Source: an uncultured Flavobacterium sp. (lineage in GTDB: Bacteria > Bacteroidota > Bacteroidia > Flavobacteriales > Flavobacteriaceae). Taken from it: a DNA stretch of 15,619 nt. The stretch is from assembly GCF_946482535.1 (NCBI RefSeq), contig NZ_CAMLRU010000049.1:1-15619 (forward strand), read 5' to 3'. Below, one piece after another: positions 1-9,186 of this stretch (positions within the stretch are counted from its first letter, which is position 1; every line of letters starts with the position of its first letter). Under the pieces are notes generated by a model. The model did not search any database. It was not told the DNA's origin and worked only from the letters and a program-made list of their open reading frames with translations. A program made the translations under genes and the position numbers.

Positions 1-432
1 ACTCTTGCTATTTGCGTATCTTAGTATAAGGAAATCAAAAATTCGCTTAAATACTGTTGTTTTTTGCTGTAAATCAAGGCTTTGTTTGTTTTGTATTTTC
101 AGTTTTTTAATCCAATTTCGGCTTTTTTTCAGGGTAAAATAAGCGAAATATGAGTTTAAATTCAACAGTTTTTCTCGGTTTAAAATGTCAGAAAAGCGTC
201 TGGATTGATTTTTAAAATTTCAGAGTGATTTATTTTTCAAAACAGACAAAAACCAAGCCAAATTATGTTCACTCTTTTTGTTTTAGATTGACAAAAAACG
301 ACACAAATTTAAGGTTGGTATTTTCTGAAAAATTGAAGTTAAAAAAGAAACACATTTTTTAATAAAGTCAACTCGAATTAGAGAATTATATTTTTAAATG
401 AATAAACAATACCCAACTAAATAATTTACAAA
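1..432. other. AT-rich intergenic leader upstream of the giant adhesin
   Basis: I see no gene here. All three forward frames are broken by stops, and the only small ATG-started frame of note (150-215, 21 codons) resembles nothing. The DNA is very AT-rich with many T runs, as expected for a flavobacterial regulatory region. No clear Bacteroidota promoter pair (TTG near -33, TAnnTTTG near -7) stands out. The nearest match to the -7 box close to the gene is TATATTTT at 387-394, which lacks the final G and has no properly spaced TTG. A second near match, TATCTTAG, lies at 17-24. An in-frame TAA at 418-420 closes the adhesin frame upstream, so 433 is the first possible start. The adhesin promoter is probably in this stretch but cannot be placed. 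Confidence 0.6.
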
Positions 433-3400
433 ATGCAAAAAAATTATCCTTTTTTTGAAGTTACATTCAAACCCTTTTTAAAAGGTTTTTTTCAAAAAAT
501 CAGTACTAATGTTGATCGCCAAAAGAATAAGACAGCGTTTTTGAAATTGACTGTTTTGTGCTTCTTGGCTGTAAGCGGTTTAGGCTATGCCCAAACGGAA
601 AACTTCAATTCCGGTATTCCGTCAAGTTGGGTTGTTACCAGTAATCAAACAGTAACCAATAACTGGGTAGCTTCACCAACCGGTGGTTACCAAGGAACCG
701 GTGGAGCATCTGTAAGTCCGGCTTCAAACAATACGCAAGGTCTAACAGCTGAGTATTTTTTAATTTCACCTCAGTTGGTTACGCCTACTAACGGAGAGAT
801 AAGATTTTATGTAAAGCAAGGTAGTTTTACTAATAGAGGGACTACTTTTCAATTGAGAGTTTCTACTGCCAATCAGCCTGATATTAGTAGTTTTAATGTT
901 ACTCTACAGTCTTGGACAGAAGCGCAATTAAATGTTGCGGCTACAACTTACGAAGAAAAAATTGTTCCGATTCCGTCTATTCCATCCGGAATTCCTGTGT
1001 ATTTGGCTTTGGTGGCAATCACCAATCAAACCGGTACAACCGCAACTAGCGGAGACACTATTTTTGTGGATAATTTCAGAATGATTGAAAGTTGTGTTCC
1101 GGTTACCGGAATCAGTACAGTTATTGCTTCAGATAGTGCTCAAATAAGCTGGACACATCCAACAGCAACACAATTTGGGGTTGAGGTTGTGCCTGCGGGT
1201 GCAGGGCATGGTGCTTTGGGAACTCCGGTAACGGGAAATACTTACACTGCCACAGGTTTATTGCCTCTGACTACTTATGATTTTTATATTATTGTTAATT
1301 GTGATGCGAATACCTCGAGCTCTTGGGCCGGACCATTTTCGTTTACCACGGCAGCCATTGGATTGACATGTCCAACGGCCATTCAGGTGCCCTCTGATGT
1401 AACGGTGACACCTTTTGTTTACAGCAATAATTTGAACCAATTTTATGATGCTAACACTTATGTTCCTTATAATAGTCAGAATTTGTCCTGTACACCTGCA
1501 GGAACGCCTTCTACTTGGAATTTATTTTTAGGAAATCATGCCTTTTTCTCTTTTACACCGTCTACTTCAGGTTTGGTAAATATTACACAAACCGCTAATG
1601 TTTTGTCTGGTGGAGGAGGAAATAATTGTTATAATGCTTCTTCGAGTTTGTTTATTTTTAACGGTTGTGCCGGAGTTGGGACATCAGCAGGATGTTTGGG
1701 CGGGGTAAGAACCGATACCAACATGCTTACTTCCGGATTTTACAATTTTTATGTTACTGCCGGGCAAACTTATATTCTTTTAGTTTCATCGCCTTATCAA
1801 AGAACCAATCCGGGTGCGGGCATTTGTTTCACACTAACCATCAGTGGTTCTACATGTCCGGCGCCGGCCATAATTACTTATGAAAATTTACAGCAAACCA
1901 GTATCAGTGCTTCTTGGAATAATGTTCAAAATTTAGTTAGTGCTTGGGAATATTTAGCATTGCCTGTTTCTGATGGCGCACCAACTTCAACTCAAACCGG
2001 AACACCAACGAATACCAATATTGAAAATCCGGTAAGTGGTTTAACGCCGGGAACTGATTATAATTTATATGTTCGTTCGGTTTGTGGTGGTACTCCGGGA
2101 CCATGGAGTGCTCCAATGCCTTTCACTACGCAATGTAATCCTTTACCCTTGCCTTATTACACCGGATTTACAGGAGCATCGACCGCAAGTCCTGAACCAT
2201 GTTGGACCGTTTTAAATTTGAATAACGACCCATATAAGTTCAGTTTTGGTAATAATGCCTTTTCAGAACCGTGTGCCCGATTGCGAACAGCTGATGCTGA
2301 CCCTAATGACATGTTGATTACACCACAATTTGTTTTTGACGGGGTAACTCAAAAGAGACTAAGATTTAAATATATGGTCTATGGTAACTGGGGATTAATA
2401 GTTGATAATCCACCGGGTGGACCTGGTTCTTTTGAAATATTGCTTTCTACTACAGGTGTTGGTGAGGATGATTTTACAACAGTATTAGTTCCGCTAACTT
2501 CTTATGTGACTCAGTATAACTTTATTGAAATGATTGTTCCAATTCCTGCTAATATCGTAGGTAATGTTAACATCGCATGGAAACTGCCTCCGGGTTCTGT
2601 ACAAACCGGTATCCAATTCTACATAGATGATGTTTATATTGAAGATATGCCGGCATGTTCGGAGCCTCTTTATCCGGTAATTACACCAGGGACAATTACT
2701 ACCACTTCAATGGAATTGTCTTGGACCAATGGTTACAACAATACACAATGGCAGATTTCTGTTCAACCGGAAGGAACGGGTACACCAATCGCTAACTTCT
2801 TAGTAAATACAAATCCATTTACCATCACCGGATTAACGCCGGGAACTCGATACGAAGTTTATGTGAGGGCTTATTGTAATGCGACAGAACAAAGTATATG
2901 GGCAGGTCCAATTTTCTTCCATACTTTGTGTGACCCTCAACCGGTTCCTTACTATGAAAGTTTGAATGACAGTGACCCGAATACTAAAAAATTCTGTTGG
3001 TCTATCAGAAATATAGCTGATGATAATACAGAGTGGAGAATTCAAGAAAATGACGCTATAATTGGTCAGGCACCGTCGTTCTTCAATCCTTTCGGTGGTT
3101 TTGATGATTGGTTGGTCAGCGGTCCGATTAATGCAGTTGGTTTAAAAAGACTTCGTTTTAATTACCGAGTTGTAGTTGGAATTTTTCAGCCTTCTCCAAG
3201 AGGTAACTTTGAAGTATTAATGTCAACTACGCCGGATTTCAGTACTTATACTACCATTGTTCCGTCGTTTGATTTTACTAATACAGGTTATATAGAAAAT
3301 ACCTCATTGTTTACAGGAACAGGAGTAATGTATATTGCTTTCAGAGTACCGCCAACAATGGAAAATCCGGCTAATTCAGGTTTAATGTTTATCAACGATG

Positions 3401-6400
3401 TTACAATTGATGATGCCCCTGCTTGTCCTTCCCCTACAGATTTAATATCCTCAAATGCAACACAAAACGGGATTACTTTAGGATGGACTCAAGGATATCT
3501 TGAAACTGCTTGGGAAGTCTCAATTCAAGAGCCTGGTTCCGGTATCCCTACGGCAAATGGAGTGAGTGTTCAGACAACACCAACTTATACTACCAACAGC
3601 TTACAGCCTAATACACAGTATGAAGGTTACGTTCGTGCGGTTTGTGATGAAAATACAAAAAGCGAATGGGTAGGGCCTATATTATTCAGAACTGATTGTG
3701 TGGTTTATCCTTCTCCATTTATTGAAACCTTTGAGCCGGCATCGGAGACTAAAACTTGTTGGAAAATTATTGATGGCAATGCGAATGGAAATCAGTGGTC
3801 ATTAAATTCTACCGTACAACCTATCTTCGGAGAGATGATGGCGGCTATGTTTACAGGAACAAATGGTAACAACAATGATTGGTTGATATCTCCGACGATT
3901 ACAGTCCAACCTAATCAAAGATTGCGTTTTTACTATAAAGTATATGACGAGTTTTTTGAAGAAGATTTAAAAATAAAAATTTCTACAAACGGCTCAGATG
4001 TCAGTCAGTTTAACACAACTCTATACGAAAACAGTTTGTCGGCAGATACCGATGCAACAGGAGTTGTTGAAGGATCAAACACGGTTACTTTGGCATCTGC
4101 TGCAGATGCGGCCAGAGTGAGACCGGGTGATTTTATTTACATACCAAATTTCCCATTCCCTTATCCAACTTATGTTGCCTCAGTGTCCGGTAATGTTGTA
4201 ACCATGACCACCAATGCAACTATTACTCAGTCAGGGGTTCAAAACATACAATTTGAACATGAAGTAATTAATAATGAGGAAGTAAAAGAAATGGTGATTA
4301 ATCTCACGGGCATTACAGAACCAACCAATATTAATTTTGGATTTTACATTCCGTTCTTCCCGCCAAACCCATGGGCTTACCGTAGTCAATTGTTATTTAT
4401 TGATAACTTTATTATTGAAGATATTCCAGCTTGTCCATCAGTTACCAATGTGACTACGTCAAATATTCTTGACGTCTCTGCAGACATTGATTGGGACCCA
4501 GTTGGAACAGAAACGGCTTGGGAGGTTTCGGTACAACCTTACGGGACTCCTGCTCCTGTTGGAGATACTTTACCGGCTTATCTCTATACAACCAATTCGC
4601 ACCCATATACCATAACGGGGTTGACACCATCAACACTTTATCAGTATTATGTTAGAGCTGTTTGTGGTGCTAATTCTCAAAGCGAGTGGGTTGGGCCATT
4701 TGAAATTTTAACAAAATGTGATTATGCAAATGTTTGTCAGTACACTATTTCTTTAACTAGTGGTTCAACCGGACAAGTTACACAACAAATCAATGTGGTG
4801 CAAAACGGCGAAGTGGTACAAGTTTTGGAGTTTCCGGGCTTTGGACAACCGGCTACATTGGATTACAGCGTATTCTTGTGTAGTGGAGTTGAATTCTCTC
4901 TATATTGGTTAGGATTGGGTAGTGGCGTGCAATACTCACAAGCTCAGATTGTTATCAAAAACGAGCTTGGAAACGTGGTTTGGACCAGTCCGTTAGGATT
5001 AGGGACTGTTAATACAAATTTATTCACCGGTGTCGCTACTTGTGGTGTAGTATCTTGTCCGCAGCCAACCAATTTAACATCTAATAATCTTGGAACGCTT
5101 TCTTGGACTCCGGGTGGTACTGAAACACAATGGGAAGTCTATATTCAGCCATTCCAAAACGGAACCATACCACAATCGGGGACTATTGTTAATACACCAT
5201 CTTATACACCGGTAGCTTCAGACTTTTTTGATCCTACAGCCAGTACTTATGAGTTTTTAGTTAGAGCAGTTTGTGGACCAAATGATAAAAGTTATTGGTC
5301 AGGGCCTCAAGAATTTATCAGAAATGACGAACCTGTCAATGCTATTCACTTGCCGGTTAACAGTACCGAAATGTGTAATGCTGATGGGGCCAATGCTTCT
5401 TTCTTAGGTGCTACAGCTTCTACTGTTCCAACAATTTGTGAAGGGGTAAACGGAGGAGATATTTGGTTCGATTTCGTAGCTACATCCAGAGTACATTATG
5501 TTGAAATTAAAGATTTAGCACCGGGTAGTTACTACACTTCCTCATACGAAGGAAACTTCCCTAGGCTAATTATTTCTTTATACCGTCAAATGCCGGATAA
5601 TTCTTTGGTAGAACTAGGCTGTAGTGATAATAATTCATTTACTGCCATTTACTCTACAGAATTGGTTGTTGGTGACACCTACAAAATCAGAGTGAAGTTG
5701 AATAGTTTGATTCCAAACCAAAAAACTTTCTCAGTTTGTGTGACTACGCCAAACAATTTATGTGATATCAATGCCTTTAACTATAGTTTTGAAAAACCAC
5801 CAATGCAAGGGGTTACCGGAGTTTCAAGTATTATTACATCTGTTGTAGTACCGGGATGGAGAACTAATACCGATTGGGGAACGATATTCTTACAAGAAGA
5901 GTTAAATACCATTGGTTCATACCCTACTTATGAAGGAGGACAAATGGTTCAAATAACAGCAGATGGGGTTGACAATTGGAATCCGAATGATCCTAACATA
6001 AAAGGATTGTATAAAGATTTTGATACCTCTGAATTAACCGAAGTAGATTATAGTTTTGCCAGTGCAACAAGAACAAACGGCTCAACGCTTCAATTGTATG
6101 CCGGACCTCCATCAGGACCGTTTACCTTAATTGATTCTGATTTTGCTAACGAGACCAACTGGGAATTAGTAACCGGTACTTACACTGTTCCGGTAGGTCA
6201 GCCTAAAACAAGATTTATCTTCAGACCTGAAGGGAATGCAATAGGTCACCTTATAGACGCAGCAAATTTCAAAGCACCGGTAGATATTTTAACAAATGAT
6301 ACTGTTACTTTAGATTGTGATGCAACAACAACAACTTTAGAAGCAAGAGGAGTAGGTCATTGGGAAGCCGATGCCGATAATCCTGTTGCAGCAACAATTG

Positions 6401-9168
6401 ATACGCCAAATAATACAACCACAAATGTAACCGGTATTTCAGCTCCGGGACAATATGTTTTCTATTGGAAAACCCGTTATTGTGAAAAAATGGTTACCAT
6501 TACTAAACAAGGAACAAATGAAACTACGCAAGTAGTGACTCCGGTTGTATATTGTGTTAACGATGTAGCAACTCCTTTAACGGCGACTGTAAATTCAGGG
6601 TTAACGGTGAATTGGTTCACTCAAGCGGTTGGAGGAACAGGTTCTACTACAGCTCCGACTCCTAGTACTACAACAGCCGGCAATGCTCAAGTGTTCTATG
6701 CCGCAGCGGTAGATGCTAACGGATGTGAAGGACCGCGTTCTCAAATTGCCGTTCAGGTTAATGACTTACCGGTAGCTAGTATATCGGGAACAACAACCAT
6801 TTGTGAGGGAAGTACAGCAATCATCACTTTCAACGGAACTCCAAATGCTATTGTAACATATACGGTAAATGGAGGTTCAAATCAAACGATTGCATTAGAC
6901 GCAACCGGAGTGGCAACGCTTACAACATCGGCCTTAACTGCTAATGCAAGTTATGATTTAGTGAGTGTACTTTCCACAGGAGATAATCCTTGTACTCAAA
7001 CTCAAACCGGAAATGCTTTGGTAACGGTTGAAACATTACCAACCGCCACTATTTCAGGAACAACTACTATCTGTGAAGGTTCAACTGCTACTATCACATT
7101 CAATGGAACTGCTAATGCAACCGTAACATATACTGTTGACGGTGGAGCCAATCAAACTATACTGTTAGATGCAGCAGGAACCGCTACTATCACTACTCCG
7201 GTTTTAACAACCAATAGTACTTACAGTTTAGTGAGTGTGACTGCTTCGGGAACTTTAGCTTGTAGTCAAGCACAAACCGGTTCTGCAACGATTACCATTA
7301 ATGCTTTGCCAACAGCATCAATTTCAGGGACTACTTCAATTTGTTCCGGTGCTACCGCGGTGATTACCTTTAGTGGTACAGCAAATGCTGTGGTAACTTA
7401 TACTGTTGATGGTGGCGCTAATCAGACCATCACTTTAGATGGTGCCGGAAATGCAACACTTACTACACCGACATTAACAGCAAACACTACTTATACTTTG
7501 GTAAGTGTAACTTCGGGAGCTTTAGCTTGTAGTCAAACCGTAACGGGTGCTGCTACTATCACAGTTGGAGCATTACCAACCGCCACAATTTCAGGAACGG
7601 TTACTGTTTGTCAAAATGCTACCAATCCAACGATTACTTTTACCGGTGCTAATGGTGCCGAACCTTATACCTTCACCTATACTATCAATGGTGGGGCAAA
7701 CCAAACTTCAACAACAACAACGGGGAACTCTGTTTCTATCAGCGTACCAACAGCTACTGTTGGGGTATTCACTTATGATTTAGTAAGTGTTTCCAGCGCC
7801 GGATTGACCTCATGTTCTCAAACACAATCAGGCTCAGCTGTAGTAACCGTTGAAGCTTTACCAACAGCAACGATTTCGGGAACCACATCAATTTGTGCCG
7901 GATTGACTGCTACAATTGTATTTAATGGAACGCCAAACGCGACGGTAACTTATACTGTAAACGGTGGTGCAAACCAAACGATAGTTTTAGATGCATCCGG
8001 TACGGCAACAATTACTACTACAGCTTTGACTGCAAACACAACTTATACTTTGGTTAGTGTTATTTCAGCAACAACTGCTGCTTGTAGCCAAGCTTTAACA
8101 GGTTCAGCTGTCATAACTGTAACTCCATTGGCAGTGCCGAATCTAAACTTTAGTTATGCTTCAACTTGTCTTAATGCTACAGCTAGTCCTTTACCGATAT
8201 TGCCGACTAACTTTACTACAGGAGGTAGTTTCAGTGCAACAGGCTTTACGGTTAATCCAACGACCGGTGCCATTGATTTGTCATCTATAACTACGGCGGG
8301 TTCTTACCAAGTAACTTATACTCTTGGGGCTAGTACTGCAACCTGTACTGATGGAGGAACATACACAGCAACGATAGTAATTTCTGCAGGAATAACACCT
8401 GTAACCGGTTTTAGCTACAATACTAATTATTGTGCTAATGATGCTAATGCATTACCAATTACGGCAACAGGATTTACAACTGGCGGAAGTTTTACTGCGC
8501 CATCAGGTTTAATTATCAATTCCTCAACAGGGGAAATAGATATTGATGACAGCCAGGCAGGAATATATCTGATAACTTATGAGATTTTGCCAAATGCTGC
8601 CACTTGTAATGCAGGTGGAACAAGTACATTCCAAATTACCATTGCACCTGAGTTGACTTTTGCTATAGATGATTCTTGTCAAAACAGCATGTTAACTTTA
8701 GACGTTATCGATGCTAACTTCAATACGGATATCGTAAGTTATACTTGGACTCAAGGAACAACAACTGTTGGTACCAATGCTTCTTTGAACGTAGAAGAGT
8801 ACTTGGCTCAAAATCCGTCTGTGGTTTTACCTGTAACATTTACTGTTTCAATTGGATTAAACGGATGTAATACTGCACAAAGTTTTACAGTGGAGAACAA
8901 TCCTTGTCAAGTGATTCCAAGAGGTATTTCACCTAACAATGACCAATTGAATGACACCTTTGATTTGACAGGTTACGGAGTAAAAGATATCATCATCTTC
9001 AACCGATACGGAACAAAAGTATTCTCGTTCTCCGGAAATTATACCAACCAATGGAAAGGACAATCTGACGGAGGTGATGAATTGCCGGACGGAACTTATT
9101 TCTATAGTATACATACTAACGAAGGAGTCAACAAAACCGGATGGGTTTACATCAACAGACAATATTAA
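433..9168 (+). CDS. Giant multidomain T9SS-secreted surface adhesin (2911 aa)
   Basis: This is a large secreted protein, probably displayed on the cell surface for adhesion or gliding. The signal peptide has a hydrophobic core near residues 36-51, cleavage is likely after Ala53 (GYA|Q), and the n-region is unusually long. Domains by eye: choice-of-anchor J/cleaved adhesin 56-220; six FnIII modules at about 222-306, 476-566, 743-833, 999-1089, 1335-1429 and 1543-1630; a jelly roll 314-474; anchor-J-like domains 569-742, 834-998 and 1090-1334; a beta-sandwich 1430-1541; a PPC-like domain 1631-1775; a DUF642-like jelly roll (NYSFE, VPGW) 1777-1949; PKD/Ig-like domains 1950-2112, the second (2040-2111) like the CHU_C-associated Ig; five tandem repeats 2113-2566; two repeats 2567-2739; an Ig-like domain; and a type B sorting domain 2825-2911. 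The start at 433 is the first ATG after an in-frame stop at 418. The ligand is unknown. The porP/sprF-like gene downstream fits export by the T9SS. Confidence 0.93.
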   Translation: MQKNYPFFEVTFKPFLKGFFQKISTNVDRQKNKTAFLKLTVLCFLAVSGLGYAQTENFNSGIPSSWVVTSNQTVTNNWVASPTGGYQGTGGASVSPASNNTQGLTAEYFLISPQLVTPTNGEIRFYVKQGSFTNRGTTFQLRVSTANQPDISSFNVTLQSWTEAQLNVAATTYEEKIVPIPSIPSGIPVYLALVAITNQTGTTATSGDTIFVDNFRMIESCVPVTGISTVIASDSAQISWTHPTATQFGVEVVPAGAGHGALGTPVTGNTYTATGLLPLTTYDFYIIVNCDANTSSSWAGPFSFTTAAIGLTCPTAIQVPSDVTVTPFVYSNNLNQFYDANTYVPYNSQNLSCTPAGTPSTWNLFLGNHAFFSFTPSTSGLVNITQTANVLSGGGGNNCYNASSSLFIFNGCAGVGTSAGCLGGVRTDTNMLTSGFYNFYVTAGQTYILLVSSPYQRTNPGAGICFTLTISGSTCPAPAIITYENLQQTSISASWNNVQNLVSAWEYLALPVSDGAPTSTQTGTPTNTNIENPVSGLTPGTDYNLYVRSVCGGTPGPWSAPMPFTTQCNPLPLPYYTGFTGASTASPEPCWTVLNLNNDPYKFSFGNNAFSEPCARLRTADADPNDMLITPQFVFDGVTQKRLRFKYMVYGNWGLIVDNPPGGPGSFEILLSTTGVGEDDFTTVLVPLTSYVTQYNFIEMIVPIPANIVGNVNIAWKLPPGSVQTGIQFYIDDVYIEDMPACSEPLYPVITPGTITTTSMELSWTNGYNNTQWQISVQPEGTGTPIANFLVNTNPFTITGLTPGTRYEVYVRAYCNATEQSIWAGPIFFHTLCDPQPVPYYESLNDSDPNTKKFCWSIRNIADDNTEWRIQENDAIIGQAPSFFNPFGGFDDWLVSGPINAVGLKRLRFNYRVVVGIFQPSPRGNFEVLMSTTPDFSTYTTIVPSFDFTNTGYIENTSLFTGTGVMYIAFRVPPTMENPANSGLMFINDVTIDDAPACPSPTDLISSNATQNGITLGWTQGYLETAWEVSIQEPGSGIPTANGVSVQTTPTYTTNSLQPNTQYEGYVRAVCDENTKSEWVGPILFRTDCVVYPSPFIETFEPASETKTCWKIIDGNANGNQWSLNSTVQPIFGEMMAAMFTGTNGNNNDWLISPTITVQPNQRLRFYYKVYDEFFEEDLKIKISTNGSDVSQFNTTLYENSLSADTDATGVVEGSNTVTLASAADAARVRPGDFIYIPNFPFPYPTYVASVSGNVVTMTTNATITQSGVQNIQFEHEVINNEEVKEMVINLTGITEPTNINFGFYIPFFPPNPWAYRSQLLFIDNFIIEDIPACPSVTNVTTSNILDVSADIDWDPVGTETAWEVSVQPYGTPAPVGDTLPAYLYTTNSHPYTITGLTPSTLYQYYVRAVCGANSQSEWVGPFEILTKCDYANVCQYTISLTSGSTGQVTQQINVVQNGEVVQVLEFPGFGQPATLDYSVFLCSGVEFSLYWLGLGSGVQYSQAQIVIKNELGNVVWTSPLGLGTVNTNLFTGVATCGVVSCPQPTNLTSNNLGTLSWTPGGTETQWEVYIQPFQNGTIPQSGTIVNTPSYTPVASDFFDPTASTYEFLVRAVCGPNDKSYWSGPQEFIRNDEPVNAIHLPVNSTEMCNADGANASFLGATASTVPTICEGVNGGDIWFDFVATSRVHYVEIKDLAPGSYYTSSYEGNFPRLIISLYRQMPDNSLVELGCSDNNSFTAIYSTELVVGDTYKIRVKLNSLIPNQKTFSVCVTTPNNLCDINAFNYSFEKPPMQGVTGVSSIITSVVVPGWRTNTDWGTIFLQEELNTIGSYPTYEGGQMVQITADGVDNWNPNDPNIKGLYKDFDTSELTEVDYSFASATRTNGSTLQLYAGPPSGPFTLIDSDFANETNWELVTGTYTVPVGQPKTRFIFRPEGNAIGHLIDAANFKAPVDILTNDTVTLDCDATTTTLEARGVGHWEADADNPVAATIDTPNNTTTNVTGISAPGQYVFYWKTRYCEKMVTITKQGTNETTQVVTPVVYCVNDVATPLTATVNSGLTVNWFTQAVGGTGSTTAPTPSTTTAGNAQVFYAAAVDANGCEGPRSQIAVQVNDLPVASISGTTTICEGSTAIITFNGTPNAIVTYTVNGGSNQTIALDATGVATLTTSALTANASYDLVSVLSTGDNPCTQTQTGNALVTVETLPTATISGTTTICEGSTATITFNGTANATVTYTVDGGANQTILLDAAGTATITTPVLTTNSTYSLVSVTASGTLACSQAQTGSATITINALPTASISGTTSICSGATAVITFSGTANAVVTYTVDGGANQTITLDGAGNATLTTPTLTANTTYTLVSVTSGALACSQTVTGAATITVGALPTATISGTVTVCQNATNPTITFTGANGAEPYTFTYTINGGANQTSTTTTGNSVSISVPTATVGVFTYDLVSVSSAGLTSCSQTQSGSAVVTVEALPTATISGTTSICAGLTATIVFNGTPNATVTYTVNGGANQTIVLDASGTATITTTALTANTTYTLVSVISATTAACSQALTGSAVITVTPLAVPNLNFSYASTCLNATASPLPILPTNFTTGGSFSATGFTVNPTTGAIDLSSITTAGSYQVTYTLGASTATCTDGGTYTATIVISAGITPVTGFSYNTNYCANDANALPITATGFTTGGSFTAPSGLIINSSTGEIDIDDSQAGIYLITYEILPNAATCNAGGTSTFQITIAPELTFAIDDSCQNSMLTLDVIDANFNTDIVSYTWTQGTTTVGTNASLNVEEYLAQNPSVVLPVTFTVSIGLNGCNTAQSFTVENNPCQVIPRGISPNNDQLNDTFDLTGYGVKDIIIFNRYGTKVFSFSGNYTNQWKGQSDGGDELPDGTYFYSIHTNEGVNKTGWVYINRQY
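1096..5322 (+). repeat. FnIII modules alternating with cleaved-adhesin and other beta-sandwich modules
   Basis: Protein-level repeats span residues 222-1630 of the giant adhesin. Six FnIII modules share a Trp in strand B (SWT/GWT/DWD), W-E-V or similar in strand C, a [GS]LTPGTxY-like turn, YVRAVCG-like strand F, and a W[AVS]GP motif before the last strand. Most linking modules are cleaved-adhesin/anchor-J domains with a Cys-Trp near their start, a DWL[IV]S-type strand and a closing ID[DN]xxIED[IM]PAC. Cysteines flank the FnIII modules at regular spacing: 221/313, 475/568, 742/833, 998/1089 and 1334/1429. This points to internal duplication of a unit of about 260 residues. The DNA copies have diverged considerably, so the duplications are not recent. 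Confidence 0.8.
6769..8130 (+). repeat. Five tandem ~90-codon Ig-like repeats (adhesin 1 array)
   Basis: Copies begin at 6769, 7039, 7309, 7576 and 7861, with lengths of 270, 270, 267, 285 and 270 bp. Each starts P[TV]A[ST]ISGT[TV] and carries TxxCxxx, a YT[VI][ND]GG core, a LVSV strand and a C[ST]Q motif. The two cysteines sit at repeat positions 12 and 75 in the 90-residue copies and could form one disulfide per module. The fourth copy (7576-7860) is a variant with an insertion (NGAEPYTFTYTI) and a different centre. The fold is probably an Ig/PKD-like beta-sandwich that acts as a stalk spacer. The same module occurs seven times in the gene at 12237. Confidence 0.92.
8131..8649 (+). repeat. 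Pair of 86/87-codon repeats before the sorting domain
   Basis: Two consecutive modules (8131-8388 and 8389-8649, residues 2567-2652 and 2653-2739) share F-S-Y near the start, one Cys early and one late, a F-T-T-G-G-S-F strand, an [ND]-S/P-[ST]-T-G-x-I-D turn, a G-x-Y-x-[VI]-T-Y strand and a C-x-x-G-G-T motif. They differ from the 90-residue repeats and form the membrane-proximal stalk next to the type B sorting domain. Modules like this are common near the C-terminus of flavobacterial gliding-associated proteins. Confidence 0.8.
8905..9165 (+). other. T9SS type B C-terminal sorting domain (CHU_C / gliding CTERM) of adhesin 1
   Basis: Residues 2825-2911 hold the hallmarks of the family: an entry motif ISPNNDQLNDTFDL, an I-F-N-R-Y-G-x-K-V-F strand, the N-x-W-K-G motif, L-P-D-G-T-Y-F-Y and a final G-W-V-Y-I-N-R. 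In known type B substrates this domain directs transport across the outer membrane by the T9SS, and it usually needs an SprF-like partner. One such gene starts about 70 bases after the stop. Confidence 0.94.
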
Positions 9169-9186
9169 TCAAAAACAAGTATAAAC

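Noticed and set aside
2..142. Frame open from the left edge that might be the end of an upstream gene
   Set aside because: The translation (LLLFAYLS..., then F/L/C-rich) looks like translated T-rich non-coding DNA and matches no family I know. The other two frames stop within 30 bases.
150..215. Small ORF of 21 codons in the leader (MSLNSTVFLG...)
   Set aside because: It is too short, has no recognisable feature, and lies in AT-rich DNA where such frames occur by chance.
387..394. TATATTTT as a -7 promoter box for the adhesin
   Set aside because: It lacks the final G of TAnnTTTG and no TTG lies at the expected distance upstream, so it is mentioned only as the nearest match.
7547..7783. Open frame on the + strand in another frame of the repeat array
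   Set aside because: It is a shadow of the low-complexity Thr/Ala repeat coding. The same holds for 1665-1883 and 14654-14851 on the + strand, and for 1258-1440, 2833-3045, 4454-4636, 12984-13235 and 15200-15391 on the minus strand.
8929..9162. Open frame on the minus strand over the sorting domain
   Set aside because: It is antisense to the conserved T9SS type B domain, and its translation has no recognisable features.
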